The notes beneath the pieces are model-generated. The model was not told the origin of the DNA and ran no database searches. It saw nothing but the letters and a program-made list of their open reading frames with translations. From NCBI GenBank assembly GCA_965115995.1, contig OZ220472.1, forward strand, positions 1,488,001 through 1,552,000: a stretch of DNA of 64,000 nt, read 5' to 3'. The position numbers and the translations under genes were made by a program. Shown here piece by piece: positions 38,948-47,830 of this stretch. The DNA comes from Poriferisodalis sp026713105 (GTDB lineage Bacteria > Actinomycetota > Acidimicrobiia > Acidimicrobiales > Poriferisodalaceae). How positions within the stretch are numbered: the stretch's first letter is position 1; each line of letters begins with the position of its first letter.

Positions 38948-39712
38948 GTGGTCGCGGTGCAGTCGATCTCTCGCGCGTTCGCCGTCTTGCGGGCACTCGC
39001 CGTAGGTCCGCAGGGTGTCACCGACGTTGCCGGCAACGTCGGGCTGCCCAAGAGCACGGTGGCTCGCCTGCTCACATCACTCGAAGCGGTCGATGCAGTC
39101 GTGCAAGACGACGCCGGCGGCGACTACCGGCTTGGGCAGGGACTTATCGACATCATCGGTGCGGCTGGCGCCGATCGGAGCCTGCTGGCTGCGGCGCGCC
39201 CACACCTGCACAGTCTCGTCAACCAGATCGGCGAGACAGCCGGTGTGGGCGTTCGCGCCGACCGCACGGTCTATTACCTCGATCAAGTCGAACCCGAATC
39301 CGAGGTGCAGGTGCGCTCGTGGACAGGCGAGTACTGCCCCATGCACCTGGTGCCCTCAGGGTTGGTGTACCTGGCTCACCTCAGCCCCGAAGCGCTTGAC
39401 GAATATGTCAGCGGAGGGCTCGAAGCGACGACTCCGCACAGCATGGTCGACGTCGAAGCGCTGCAGACACGGCTGGCGCAGGTCGCGAGCGCCGGGTATG
39501 TGTGGGTCTACGAGGAATTCGCCGTCGGGATCAACTCCGTGGCTGCACCGCTTCTGAGCGAAGAGGGAACCGTGGTTGCTGCGCTGCACGTGCACGGTCC
39601 GGCATACCGCTTCCCCGATCCGAATCGCACCCACGACATCGGTCTTCTGCTGATCGAAGCTGCCTCGAATCTGGCCGATCACCTGGCGGGCCGAGCCCCA
39701 CTGCCGGCTTAG
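38948..39712 (+). CDS. IclR-family transcriptional regulator
   Basis: This 254-residue regulator has an N-terminal winged helix-turn-helix (about residues 5-65: SISRAFAVLRALAVGPQGVTDVAGNVGLPKSTVARLL) and a C-terminal IclR effector domain (VYYLDQVEPESEVQVRSWTG, PMHLVPSGLVYLAHLSPEAL, GINSVAAPLLSEEGTVVAALHVHGPAYRF). GTG 38948 is chosen because the IclR N-terminus begins there and because the upstream frame would run over the operators. It likely senses a methylated amine or one-carbon intermediate and controls the surrounding operons through the shared palindromes; this is inference from position and site similarity. Confidence 0.9.
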   Translation: MVAVQSISRAFAVLRALAVGPQGVTDVAGNVGLPKSTVARLLTSLEAVDAVVQDDAGGDYRLGQGLIDIIGAAGADRSLLAAARPHLHSLVNQIGETAGVGVRADRTVYYLDQVEPESEVQVRSWTGEYCPMHLVPSGLVYLAHLSPEALDEYVSGGLEATTPHSMVDVEALQTRLAQVASAGYVWVYEEFAVGINSVAAPLLSEEGTVVAALHVHGPAYRFPDPNRTHDIGLLLIEAASNLADHLAGRAPLPA

Positions 39713-39832
39713 AACGTGCGCGGATTGGCGGAACGTTCCATTGCGTCACCTCTTGCTTCCCGCTCTAGTTCGCTGCGCTCACGGGCCGCTCGGGCCACGG
39801 CTTCGCCATTCGGCTCAGCCTCTTGGCTCGGA

Positions 39833-40894
39833 TTAGCTCGGGCTGTCGCGGCGGCGGCGGATCTCATCGGAGATCGCGGGCACGACCTCGTGCAGGTCGG
39901 CAATCACGGCGTATCCCGCTTTGGTGACCATGTTGGCCTCGGGATCGATGTTGATCGCCAGGATGTTCTTCGAACCCATGGCGCCGACCCAATGCTGGAT
40001 CGCGCCGGAGATGCCGCAGGCGATGTAGATCTCCGGGGCGATGCGGGTGCCGGTCTGGCCCACTTGATCCGAATGCGAGCGCCAGCCGTTGTTGGTGACC
40101 GCACGCGAGCAACCGACGCGACCGCCGAGCAACTCGGCGAGTTCCTCGAGCTGGGCGAAGCCTTCCGCTGAGCCGACGCCCCGGCCGCCCGACACCACGA
40201 CCGGCGAGGTGGACAGCGTGATGCCCTCGGTGAGCGTCACCCGGTCACGCACCAGTGTCCGGCTCGCTTCAGGCCCCAAGTCGGGCTCGAAGCCGATCAC
40301 CTCGGCCTCGCCTGCGCCGCTCGACGACACATCTACGTCGACCGGTGTGGCTTCAATGGAATGCGGCGCGATGGTGAGCAACGGCAGCGTGGAACTCAGC
40401 GTCACGTCTTCGAGCAGCGAACCGCCCCACTGAATGCGGGTGATCTGCCACGGGTCGCCGTCGTCGGGCGCTCCCGCTTCGCCGGCAGCTGCCGATCCGC
40501 CCGTTGACACGCTCACGCAATTCGCCACCAGCGGCAGGTCGAGGCGGGCTGCCAGCTGGGCCATCGCCTCCGCGCCGCGGTCGGTGCCCGATGCCACCAC
40601 TGCGGACGGTGCTGCCACATCGGTGAGCGACGCGAGTGCCGCGCCCCAGGCATCGGGGCCGTAGTCGGCCAGCAGCTCATGGCGGCCGCAGTACACCACG
40701 GCGGCGCCATATCCGGCGCAGATCGCCCTCAATTCCGGCCCGTGCGTCTCGAACAGCGCCTCGTCGCCCAGCACGACCGCCTTCGCCTCGGTGCCGAGAT
40801 CGACGGCGACCGAGCGCGCGGCCGTGAGGGCCTCCAGGGCGCCGCCCGAGGGGACGCCACGGTCGTGGTCGACGAGGACAGCGACGCCGCTCAC
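39833..40894 (-). CDS. etfA: Electron transfer flavoprotein alpha subunit
   Basis: This 353-residue FixB/ETF-alpha protein has the C-terminal FAD-binding domain with VVSGGRGVGSAEGF, NNGWRSHSDQVGQTGTRIAPEIYIACGISGAIQHWVG and INIDPEANMVTKAGYAVIADL. With ETF beta it carries electrons from flavoprotein dehydrogenases to the quinone pool. GTG 40894 overlaps the etfB stop. The adjacent dimethylglycine-dehydrogenase-like gene is the probable donor. It ends 120 bases from the convergent iclR stop. Confidence 0.93.
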   Translation of the reverse strand: MSGVAVLVDHDRGVPSGGALEALTAARSVAVDLGTEAKAVVLGDEALFETHGPELRAICAGYGAAVVYCGRHELLADYGPDAWGAALASLTDVAAPSAVVASGTDRGAEAMAQLAARLDLPLVANCVSVSTGGSAAAGEAGAPDDGDPWQITRIQWGGSLLEDVTLSSTLPLLTIAPHSIEATPVDVDVSSSGAGEAEVIGFEPDLGPEASRTLVRDRVTLTEGITLSTSPVVVSGGRGVGSAEGFAQLEELAELLGGRVGCSRAVTNNGWRSHSDQVGQTGTRIAPEIYIACGISGAIQHWVGAMGSKNILAINIDPEANMVTKAGYAVIADLHEVVPAISDEIRRRRDSPS

Positions 40895-41673
40895 AGCACA
40901 CCCAGCTCGTCGAGCAGGTCCACCACCGCCGGTGCCGCCGCGGCGCTGTCGCCCAGCGTCACCGTGGTGCTGGCACGCTCGGGCGGTCGGTGCAGCCGAA
41001 TCCTGGACTGACCGCCCGCTGCAGCATCCTGTGCGCACTCGAGCATCTGGATCTGGGCCTTGCGCGAGGCGAGCCGCCCTTTCATGGTGGGATAGCGCGG
41101 CAGGTTGATGCCCTCCTTGACGCCAAGTGCACAGGGGGCATCGAGCTCGTACACCTCGTAGCCGGCGTCGGTCTCGCGGCGCGCCGTGAAGCCTCGCTCG
41201 CCTACGTCGATGCCCTTGATGCCGTTGACGATCGGGCGCCCAAGCGCGTGCGCCACCCGGATGCCGACCTGGAAGTTGCCCCCGTCGGCAGACTCGTTGC
41301 CGAACAGGATCAGGTCGAATTGTCCGTCAACGGCTTCGAGCTCTCGCACGGCGGAGGTGATGGCCACAGCAGTTCGCTGGGGATCCCAGTCGAGGCCGCC
41401 CTCAGCGATGACGAGCGCAAACTCGGTGCCGCCGACACTGGCCGCGTAGCGCAGCTGCTCGGTCGATTCGTCGGGACCCAGAGTGAGGACCACCACAGCG
41501 TGATCGTCGCCGTCGAGCTGTTCGACGATCTGGGCAGCTTCTTCCACAGCACATTCCTCGTGGGGGCTGGTGGTGAAGCCCAAGTGCGCCGTGTCGACTT
41601 GCTGACCGTCGGCGGTCACGTTGATGCGCGATCCCACGGCGGGGACCCGCTTCACACAGACCAAGATGCGCAC
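40891..41673 (-). CDS. etfB: Electron transfer flavoprotein beta subunit
   Basis: This 260-residue FixA/ETF-beta protein has VCVKRVPAVGS at the N-terminus, NPHEECAVEEA-like TSPHEECAVEEAAQI, LILFGNESADGGNFQVGIRVAHALG and LNLPRYPTMKGR-like INLPRYPTMKGR. It binds AMP and pairs with etfA. GTG 41673 lies 10 bases after the stop of the dehydrogenase gene, so the three genes form one operon. Confidence 0.93.
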   Translation of the reverse strand: MRILVCVKRVPAVGSRINVTADGQQVDTAHLGFTTSPHEECAVEEAAQIVEQLDGDDHAVVVLTLGPDESTEQLRYAASVGGTEFALVIAEGGLDWDPQRTAVAITSAVRELEAVDGQFDLILFGNESADGGNFQVGIRVAHALGRPIVNGIKGIDVGERGFTARRETDAGYEVYELDAPCALGVKEGINLPRYPTMKGRLASRKAQIQMLECAQDAAAGGQSRIRLHRPPERASTTVTLGDSAAAAPAVVDLLDELGVL

Positions 41674-41683
41674 GCGGGTGCCC

Positions 41684-44206
41684 TCAGGCCTTCATGCGGC
41701 TGTCGTCAGGATCGAACAGCGCAAGGTTCGAACCGGTGGCCGCCACCGTGACCGGATACCGCTCGTTCTGGTACATCACTGACAATTCGGTGCCCACGAC
41801 CGCCAGCTCGGTCGGCAGGTACGCCATTGCCAGGTAGGCGCCGAGCGACGGGGCATTCCCCGCCGTGGTCACGCGGCTGACCCTGCCGTGGAAGTCAGTG
41901 ATTCGCTCCCCCGCAGCAGTCAGCACCGGCTCATTGCCGGCGCCCATGGGGAAGCGGTCGTAGCCCTCGGCACAGCGCAGGCTCTCGAAGCGCAGCATCA
42001 CCAGCTGGGCGGCCAGCTCTTCGGAGCGGGCGGCGAGGTAGGCCTCTTTGCCGATGAAATCGGCAGCCTTCACTCGCGGTCGCGCCAGCCCGGCCTCGGT
42101 CGGGTTGTACTCGTTCTCGAGCTCAGCGCCCATGAGGCGGTAACCCTTCTCGAGACGTCCCGTCGTGCCGTACACGCCGGCCCCGACAGGCCGCAGATTG
42201 AAGTCCTGCCCGGCTTGGGAGATTGCGTCCCACAGGGCCAAGCCGGCACTGGTGGCGCAATAGATCTCGAAGCCGGCGTCGCCCACGTAGGAGATGCGGA
42301 ACATCTGCGTCGGGATACCGGCGAGGAGCGCGTCACGCACCTGCCCGTATCCGAACGACTCCTGGGCCAGATCCGTCTCGGTCAGCGTCGCCAACAGGTC
42401 GACAGCGTTGGGACCCCACACGCCGAAAGTGGCAAGCGCTTCAGTGCGGTTCTCGAACGTCACGCCGCCGGGGGGCAGGTTGTGACGGAACCAGTACTCG
42501 TCGCGGCCGCCGTCGAATGCACCGGTCGCGATGCGGAAACGATCCTCGGTCAGGCGCACGATGGTCAGGTCCGAGCGGAACCCGCCGTCATGTGTGAGCA
42601 CCGGCGTGTAGATCGAGCGCCCAACTGGCAGATCGCACTTGTTCACCACCATCTTCTCGATGTAGGGCACGACATCGGGGCCGGACACCTCGAACACCTG
42701 GAACGGCGAGACGTCCACCAGACCGCAGTGCTCGCGCAGGTGGAGATGCTCTGCATCGGTGATGGGGCTCCACCAGCGGGCATCCCATTCGTGAGTGCGG
42801 TCTTCGATGCCGTATTTCTCGACGAGATCGGCGTTCGACTCGTACCAGTGCGGCCGCTCCCAGCCGCCCGCCTCGAAATAGAAGGCACCCAGCTCGTCGG
42901 TGCGGGCCTTCGCAGGGCCGCAGGTCACATTGCGACGCGTTGCCCACTGTTCTCGTGGGTGCACGATCCCGTAGGTCTTGTTGAAGTGCTCGTCGGCCCT
43001 CGTCTCGATGTGGATGACATTGCGGTCCCCGGGGTAGAAGCGCGTGACGTCGGAGCCGTGTGGATCGGTGAGGCGGGGGTAGCCATGCGTCATCCATTCG
43101 GCCATCAGCCGGCCGACGCCAGGGCCCTCCTTGACCCACACCGCTGCGACCGACCACAGGTTCTCTACTTCGACGGTGGGGCCCAGAACCGGTGCGGCGT
43201 CGGGGGTCAGCGAGAGCAGCCCGTTGATGGCGTACTTGATCTCGCCGTCGCCCAGGAACTCCATCAGCTCGATGGCTTCCTCGAGCTGCTGGTCGAAGTC
43301 GTCGGGCGTGAAGGGCATCTCAGTCGGGCTGAGCGCCGCCTCGTCGTTGGAGGGGATGTCCTCGACGCGGTGCAGGATCGGCCGGTGGGCATAGCTGCCC
43401 ACCTCCATGGAGCCCGCCGATTGGCGCTCGTAGCAGAAGGTGTCCATGTCGCGGACGATCGGGTAGGCCAGCTCCTGGTTCGTCTCGACGAGCACGTCGA
43501 ACGGCCCGACGTCGACCATCTGGTGGACGGCCGGCGTGAGCGGGATGGTGGCCCCCGCCATCTGGGCCAGCTTGGGACTCCACACGCCGCAGGCGATCGC
43601 GACCGTGTCGCATTCGATGCGTCCCCGGTCGGTCACCACAGCGCAGATGCGGGGACGGTTCGGGCCCGCCACAGTCTCGATGTCGAGGACTTCAGTGTTG
43701 GCAAAGGTCTGCAAATGGCCGGCGTCGGTGGCCCGGCGGCGCATCTGCGTGCCCGTCTCCAGCGAATCGACCGCTGAGACGCTCGGTGTGTAGAAGCCGC
43801 CCAGGATGACGTCGGGATCGATGAAGGGCACCAGTTCGATGACTTCGTCGACCGTGAGGAGCTGGGCCTCGATGCCCCAGCACTTGGCCGACGTCATACG
43901 GCGACGGAACTCCTCGAGGCGCTCTTCGCTGCGCGCCACCTCGATGCCGCCGCAAGTGTTCTGCAAGCCGAGCGCCTCGTACTGAAGTTGGCTGTCGACG
44001 GTGAGATCGACGATCTCCTTGGAGTGGTCGACGGGGAAGATGAAGTTCGAAGCGTGCCCGGTGGATCCGCCTGGGTTCGGCAGCGGCCCTTTGTCGAGCA
44101 GGACGATGTCGGTCCAGCCGAGATCGCTGAGATGGCCCACCAGGCAATTGCCCACGATCCCAGCACCGATGACGACACAACTTGCCCGCGCCGGAAAGTC
44201 GCTCAT
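41684..44206 (-). CDS. Dimethylglycine/sarcosine dehydrogenase-like FAD protein with GcvT domain
   Basis: This 840-residue protein has an N-terminal FAD-binding oxidoreductase domain (VVIGAGIVGNCLVGHLSDLG; the family Gly-x-Gly-x2-Gly with His in STGHASNFIFP) to about residue 380, then a linker and a GcvT-like folate-binding domain (WWSPITDAEHLHLREHCGLVDVSPF, and ALATFGVWGPNAVDLL) through the C-terminus. Such enzymes oxidatively demethylate dimethylglycine or sarcosine, passing the C1 unit to tetrahydrofolate and electrons to ETF. ATG 44206 has a GAGGA next to it. It is the first gene of the dehydrogenase-etfBA operon, divergent from fhs. Substrate specificity among these relatives cannot be told from sequence. 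Confidence 0.85.
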   Translation of the reverse strand: MSDFPARASCVVIGAGIVGNCLVGHLSDLGWTDIVLLDKGPLPNPGGSTGHASNFIFPVDHSKEIVDLTVDSQLQYEALGLQNTCGGIEVARSEERLEEFRRRMTSAKCWGIEAQLLTVDEVIELVPFIDPDVILGGFYTPSVSAVDSLETGTQMRRRATDAGHLQTFANTEVLDIETVAGPNRPRICAVVTDRGRIECDTVAIACGVWSPKLAQMAGATIPLTPAVHQMVDVGPFDVLVETNQELAYPIVRDMDTFCYERQSAGSMEVGSYAHRPILHRVEDIPSNDEAALSPTEMPFTPDDFDQQLEEAIELMEFLGDGEIKYAINGLLSLTPDAAPVLGPTVEVENLWSVAAVWVKEGPGVGRLMAEWMTHGYPRLTDPHGSDVTRFYPGDRNVIHIETRADEHFNKTYGIVHPREQWATRRNVTCGPAKARTDELGAFYFEAGGWERPHWYESNADLVEKYGIEDRTHEWDARWWSPITDAEHLHLREHCGLVDVSPFQVFEVSGPDVVPYIEKMVVNKCDLPVGRSIYTPVLTHDGGFRSDLTIVRLTEDRFRIATGAFDGGRDEYWFRHNLPPGGVTFENRTEALATFGVWGPNAVDLLATLTETDLAQESFGYGQVRDALLAGIPTQMFRISYVGDAGFEIYCATSAGLALWDAISQAGQDFNLRPVGAGVYGTTGRLEKGYRLMGAELENEYNPTEAGLARPRVKAADFIGKEAYLAARSEELAAQLVMLRFESLRCAEGYDRFPMGAGNEPVLTAAGERITDFHGRVSRVTTAGNAPSLGAYLAMAYLPTELAVVGTELSVMYQNERYPVTVAATGSNLALFDPDDSRMKA

Positions 44207-44272
44207 TCCTCACATCCCCCGCCGTTGCCGGTCAACAGCATGCCGCAGCCCTGCTGCTTTGTGTTGTTGCTG

Positions 44273-44305
44273 TTCTGTATGATGGAACAGTTCCGCTCAG
44301 CGGAA
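44273..44305. promoter_or_regulatory. Tandem 15-bp operators between the DMGDH-like gene and fhs
   Basis: Site A (44273-44287) reads TTCTGTATGATGGAA and site B (44291-44305) reads TTCCGCTCAGCGGAA, a perfect TTCCGC-N3-GCGGAA palindrome. They are joined by CAG and followed by CAGCAAC, exactly as at 25124-25156. GTTGCTGTTC just upstream (44266-44275) mirrors the GAACAGCAAC downstream, giving a larger imperfect palindrome. The pair sits 66 bases from one start (44206) and 121 bases from the other (44427). Confidence 0.8.
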
Positions 44306-44426
44306 CAGCAACTAGGGGAACAGTAGCCGAACGACCCGGCAATTGACGACATCGAACCGGTGGCACAGACGCGTCACGAGGTTCTGGCAGGGTGTAGAGG
44401 GCTCAATTCGTGTGGGGGTACACGGC

Positions 44427-46136
44427 ATGACGACAACGGGCGGATTTCCCAGCGATCTCGAGATTGCATCGGCTGCACAGATTCGGCCGCTGACCGAGAT
44501 AGCTAACGAGGCGGGCATCCCGCCGGAGTATCTGGAGCTGTACGGCACCGGCGTGGCAAAGGTCAAGCTCGAAGCCGTCGAGGCAATGGCCGACCGGCCC
44601 CGCGGGCGCTACGTGGTGGTGACTGCGATCACGCCGACGCCGCTGGGCGAGGGCAAGACCACCACGACCGTGGGGCTCGGGCAGGCATTCGGCCACATCG
44701 GCCGCACCGCCACCATCGCCATCCGGCAGCCGTCCATGGGCCCCACGTTCGGCATCAAGGGCGGCGCGGCCGGCGGCGGCTACAGCCAGGTCGTTCCGAT
44801 GGACCTGTTCAACCTGCACCTCACCGGCGACATGCACGCTGTGACGGCGGCCCACAATCTCTGCGCCGCCATGCTTGATGCGCACCTGTATCACCGCAAC
44901 GAGGCCGGGTTCGACATCCACAACATCACGTGGCGGCGGGTGCTCGACGTGAACGACCGGGCCTTGCGCAACATCACGATCGGACTGGGCGGTCGCCTCG
45001 ACGGCATTCCCCGCGAGTCGGGCTTTGACATCACGGCTGCCTCTGAGGTGATGGCGACGCTCGCGCTGTGCACGTCCATGTCGGACCTGCGAGCCCGGCT
45101 TGGCCGCATCGTGCTGGGCTACACCTCCGGCGGGGAGCCGGTGACCGCAGAAGAGATCGGTGCTGCGGGCTCGATGGCAGTGCTGCTGCGCGAGGCCATC
45201 AAGCCGAACCTGATGCAGACCCTGGAGGGCTCCCCCGCGCTCGTGCACACGGGCCCCTTCGGGAACATTGCGACCGGCAATTCCTCGATCGTTGCCGACC
45301 AGATCGGCATCGGAACCTCAGAATTCCTGCTGACCGAAGCCGGCTTCGGCGCCGACATGGGCGCTGAGCGCTTCTTCAACATCAAGTGCCGGTATTCGGG
45401 CGTGTCGCCGGACGCGGCGGTGATCGTTGCGACCGTGCGAGGCCTCAAGGCGCACTCGGGCAAGCACCGGATCGTCGCCGGCCGCCCGCTGCCGCCGGCA
45501 CTTCTCGAAGCGAACCCCGACGAGGTGCACGCCGGCGGCGACAACCTGCGCAAACAGCTCGAGAACGTGCGGATGCACGGTGTCTCCCCGGTGGTGGCGA
45601 TCAATCAGTTCCCCGGCGATCACGATGTCGATCTCGCAGCGATTGCCGAGATCGCCGCCGAGTACGGCGCCCGCTCCGCTCGATGCACGCACTTCGCCGA
45701 CGGCGGCGCCGGCGCAGCCGAGCTTGCAGAAGCCGTGGCAGAGGCCGCCGAAGAGCCGACGGACTTCTCGGTGCTGTATCCCGATGACATCTCGCTGCGA
45801 GACAAGATCCTCGCGGTCGCGACCAATGTGTACGGCGCGGCCGATGTGAGCTATACCGCTCGGGCGAATCGGGAGATCGACGGCTACGAGCGCAATGGGT
45901 TCGGGAACCTGCCGGTGTGCATCGCCAAGACGCACCTGTCCATCTCGTCTGACGCCTCGCTCAAGGGTGCTCCGACGGGCTGGACTCTGCCGGTGCGCGA
46001 GGTCCGGGCGTCGGTCGGTGCCGGGTTCGTGTACCCCATCTGCGGCGACATGCGCACCATGCCAGGGCTCGGGCGCGACCCGGCCGCCCGCCATATCGAC
46101 CTCGATGCCGACGGCGACATCGTCGGCCTGAGCTGA
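44427..46136 (+). CDS. fhs: Formate-tetrahydrofolate ligase
   Basis: This 569-residue FTHFS interconverts formate + H4folate + ATP and 10-formyl-H4folate + ADP + Pi. The ATP site is in TPTPLGEGKTTTTVGLGQAFG. FGIKGGAAGGGYSQVVPMD, HNLCAAMLDAHL and AVEKGCANL-like ALLREAIKPNLMQTLEG follow, with TEAGFGADMGAERFFNIKCR and the late MRTMPGLG segment. In a C1-oxidation pathway it would run towards formate and make ATP. ATG 44427 is preferred over the in-frame start at 44343 because a GGGGG lies upstream and the family begins there. It is the first gene after the shared operators. Confidence 0.95.
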   Translation: MTTTGGFPSDLEIASAAQIRPLTEIANEAGIPPEYLELYGTGVAKVKLEAVEAMADRPRGRYVVVTAITPTPLGEGKTTTTVGLGQAFGHIGRTATIAIRQPSMGPTFGIKGGAAGGGYSQVVPMDLFNLHLTGDMHAVTAAHNLCAAMLDAHLYHRNEAGFDIHNITWRRVLDVNDRALRNITIGLGGRLDGIPRESGFDITAASEVMATLALCTSMSDLRARLGRIVLGYTSGGEPVTAEEIGAAGSMAVLLREAIKPNLMQTLEGSPALVHTGPFGNIATGNSSIVADQIGIGTSEFLLTEAGFGADMGAERFFNIKCRYSGVSPDAAVIVATVRGLKAHSGKHRIVAGRPLPPALLEANPDEVHAGGDNLRKQLENVRMHGVSPVVAINQFPGDHDVDLAAIAEIAAEYGARSARCTHFADGGAGAAELAEAVAEAAEEPTDFSVLYPDDISLRDKILAVATNVYGAADVSYTARANREIDGYERNGFGNLPVCIAKTHLSISSDASLKGAPTGWTLPVREVRASVGAGFVYPICGDMRTMPGLGRDPAARHIDLDADGDIVGLS

Positions 46137-46289
46137 ACGGAGCCGTACTTGTTCGCATTCTTGAATTCGAACCGGACGCCGTGTTGGTGGAACGCGTGGC
46201 GCTCTGCACCGGCGGGATCACCTGCGGGCCGGCGCACACCGAGTCGTCGTCGCCCGCTCGCCAAAACCGATGCCGCCGAGCTCCGTCGC
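46137..46289. other. Ambiguous stretch between fhs and the MetF-like gene
   Basis: Two of the three forward frames are open here. The frame in phase with MetF is not family-like before LQHAQW. Another frame reads RILEFEPDAVLVERVALCTGG, which looks protein-like but matches no family I know and runs into the MetF coding region. It could hold the true N-terminus behind a frameshift, or be noncoding. Confidence 0.35.
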
Positions 46290-47120
46290 TTGCTGCAGCA
46301 CGCCCAGTGGGAGCTCATCCCACTGCGCAATCTGGCCGATCAGCTGCCCCACCTGCCTGCGGGGTCGCCGGTCTCGGTGACGGCATCGGCCTCCAAGACG
46401 CTTGAGGACACACTGGATCTGACCGCCGAGCTGTGTGCGTTGGGTCACCGCCCCGTGCCCCACGTAGCGGCTCGCATGGTCGCCAGCCGTGATCACCTCG
46501 AAGAGCTGCTGGGCCGCATCGAATCGATGGGCCTCAACGAGATCTTTCTCGTCGGCGGCGACGTCACGTCACCAGCCGGCCCATTCGACAGCGCCGTCGG
46601 GCTGCTGGAGGCGCTGCGCGAGGTCAGCCACTCGCTCCTTCACATCGGCGTCACTTCCTATCCCGAGGGTCATGCGCTGATCACCGATGCCGTGCTGCAT
46701 GAGGCATTGCATGTCAAGCAGGTGCTGTTGGCCGAGGCGGGCATCGAGGGCCATGCAGCCACCCAGATGTGTTTTCACCCCAAGGCCATCGTTCAGTGGC
46801 TGGCGGCCGAGCGTGACAGCGGACTCACCCTTCCGGTCCACCTCGGCATTCCCGGGGCGGTTGACCCGGCACGACTGCTGCGGATCGGCAGCCGCCTGGG
46901 AGTCGGAGCATCCCTGCGCTACCTGCGCAAGAACACCGGGGCCGTGGCCCGCATGCTGCGCCCTGGGGGCTACGACCCGAGCGAGTTGGTCGATCAGGTC
47001 GCCCCTCACGCAGAACAGCTCGACATAGCCGGTCTGCACGTCTTCACCTTCAACGCGATCGCCGACACGGTCGCATGGCGCGATACAGCCCTAGCCGAGA
47101 CATCCTCACGGCGCAGGTGA
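46290..47120 (+). CDS. Methylenetetrahydrofolate reductase-like protein (MetF family)
   Basis: This 276-residue protein (if started at TTG 46290) follows the short MetF-like barrel: WELIPLRNL, SPVSVTASASKTLEDTLDLTAELCALGHRPVPHVAARMV, IFLVGGDVTSPAGPFDSAVGLLEAL, ATQMCFHPKAIVQWL, LGIPGAVDPARLLRI and GLHVFTFNAIADTVAW. It would catalyse oxidation of 5-methyl- to 5,10-methylene-H4folate or the reverse. The start is uncertain: no ATG is in phase near the family N-terminus, and the frame is open to a TTG at 46149. It follows fhs at 152 bases and shares its direction. Confidence 0.8.
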   Translation: MLQHAQWELIPLRNLADQLPHLPAGSPVSVTASASKTLEDTLDLTAELCALGHRPVPHVAARMVASRDHLEELLGRIESMGLNEIFLVGGDVTSPAGPFDSAVGLLEALREVSHSLLHIGVTSYPEGHALITDAVLHEALHVKQVLLAEAGIEGHAATQMCFHPKAIVQWLAAERDSGLTLPVHLGIPGAVDPARLLRIGSRLGVGASLRYLRKNTGAVARMLRPGGYDPSELVDQVAPHAEQLDIAGLHVFTFNAIADTVAWRDTALAETSSRRR

Positions 47121-47809
47121 AGCGAAGGTCGCTGACGTTGCCAGCAGGATTGTTGGCGGCGCTGAAGATTGCGCTGCTCGCAGCCGCGGGCATTGCACAT
47201 CGGCAGTACTGGCACCCCGACATCGGGATCACGTACGTGGTCCTGGTCGTGTTCCTGTCGACCAACCTCGTGATCTGCTACTGGGAGATCTGCCTGTTCT
47301 TTCGGCGGGACTACATCGAGTCTCGTACCGAGTACTGGCGTGAGAGACGGCAAGAAACCGGCCGCAGCCCCGCGACCGAATTCCTCACCTCTCAGGTTCC
47401 GCTGAAGTCTGCGCTCTCGCCGACGGTGTGGGCCGACGTGTGGGCGACGTACGCCACCTACGACGGCTCATTCGCTGATCGCCGCACGTACGGCTTCAAC
47501 GTGGATGTCGCCAATGGCTTCGTGACGGCTGTGCCTTCAGTGATCTTGTACGCGGCATTCGCGACGGAATTCCTGCCACCGGTCGCGGCGGGAGTCGTCG
47601 GCGTCATGTTGTGCTGGCAATGGACGTACGCGACGTCGGCGTACCTGATGAGCTTCTTCGTCGCAAAGCGTCACCGGAGTATCAGCAGAAGCGAGCTCGC
47701 CGGCATGATCCTGGGATTCAATGCCCCCTGGATTCTGTGCCCGTTGGTGGGCCTGTACGCCTCCATCCGCCTGATCGTCGACGACAGTTACCGCGTCCTT
47801 GGCGGCTAA
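47075..47809 (+). CDS. Polytopic membrane protein of unknown function
   Basis: This 244-residue protein has four to five hydrophobic segments (about residues 20-40, 48-72, 150-168, 170-190, 208-232) separated by polar loops; the loop DYIESRTEYWRERRQETGRS is charged. I do not recognise a family. ATG 47075 would overlap the MetF-like gene by 46 bases; GTG 47117 would shorten the overlap. It ends in an 8-bp tandem repeat and is convergent with the nucleotidyltransferase gene. Its position after fhs and the MetF-like gene suggests cotranscription. Confidence 0.6.
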   Translation: MARYSPSRDILTAQVKRRSLTLPAGLLAALKIALLAAAGIAHRQYWHPDIGITYVVLVVFLSTNLVICYWEICLFFRRDYIESRTEYWRERRQETGRSPATEFLTSQVPLKSALSPTVWADVWATYATYDGSFADRRTYGFNVDVANGFVTAVPSVILYAAFATEFLPPVAAGVVGVMLCWQWTYATSAYLMSFFVAKRHRSISRSELAGMILGFNAPWILCPLVGLYASIRLIVDDSYRVLGG

Positions 47810-47830
47810 ACGGCTCAACGGCTAAACGGC
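47803..47830. repeat. 8-bp tandem repeat (3.5 copies) between convergent genes
   Basis: CGGCTAAA, CGGCTCAA and CGGCTAAA follow each other at 47803, 47811 and 47819, then CGGC. The array holds the TAA of the membrane-protein gene and overlaps the TAG of the opposite gene. Confidence 0.9.

Noticed and set aside
39730..39739. GGAACGTTCC palindrome as a fourth operator
   Set aside because: It has inward half-sites without the 15-bp sites on either side, and lies between convergent gene ends, not at a promoter.
39713..39832. Short minus-strand frame reading RANPSQEAEPNGEAVARAARE between iclR and etfA
   Set aside because: It overlaps the etfA 3' end, has no start or ribosome-binding site and may be a genomic repeat; not enough to call a gene.
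41888..43777. 629-codon plus-strand frame opposite the DMGDH-like gene
   Set aside because: It is antisense to a strongly supported enzyme and has no recognisable domain.
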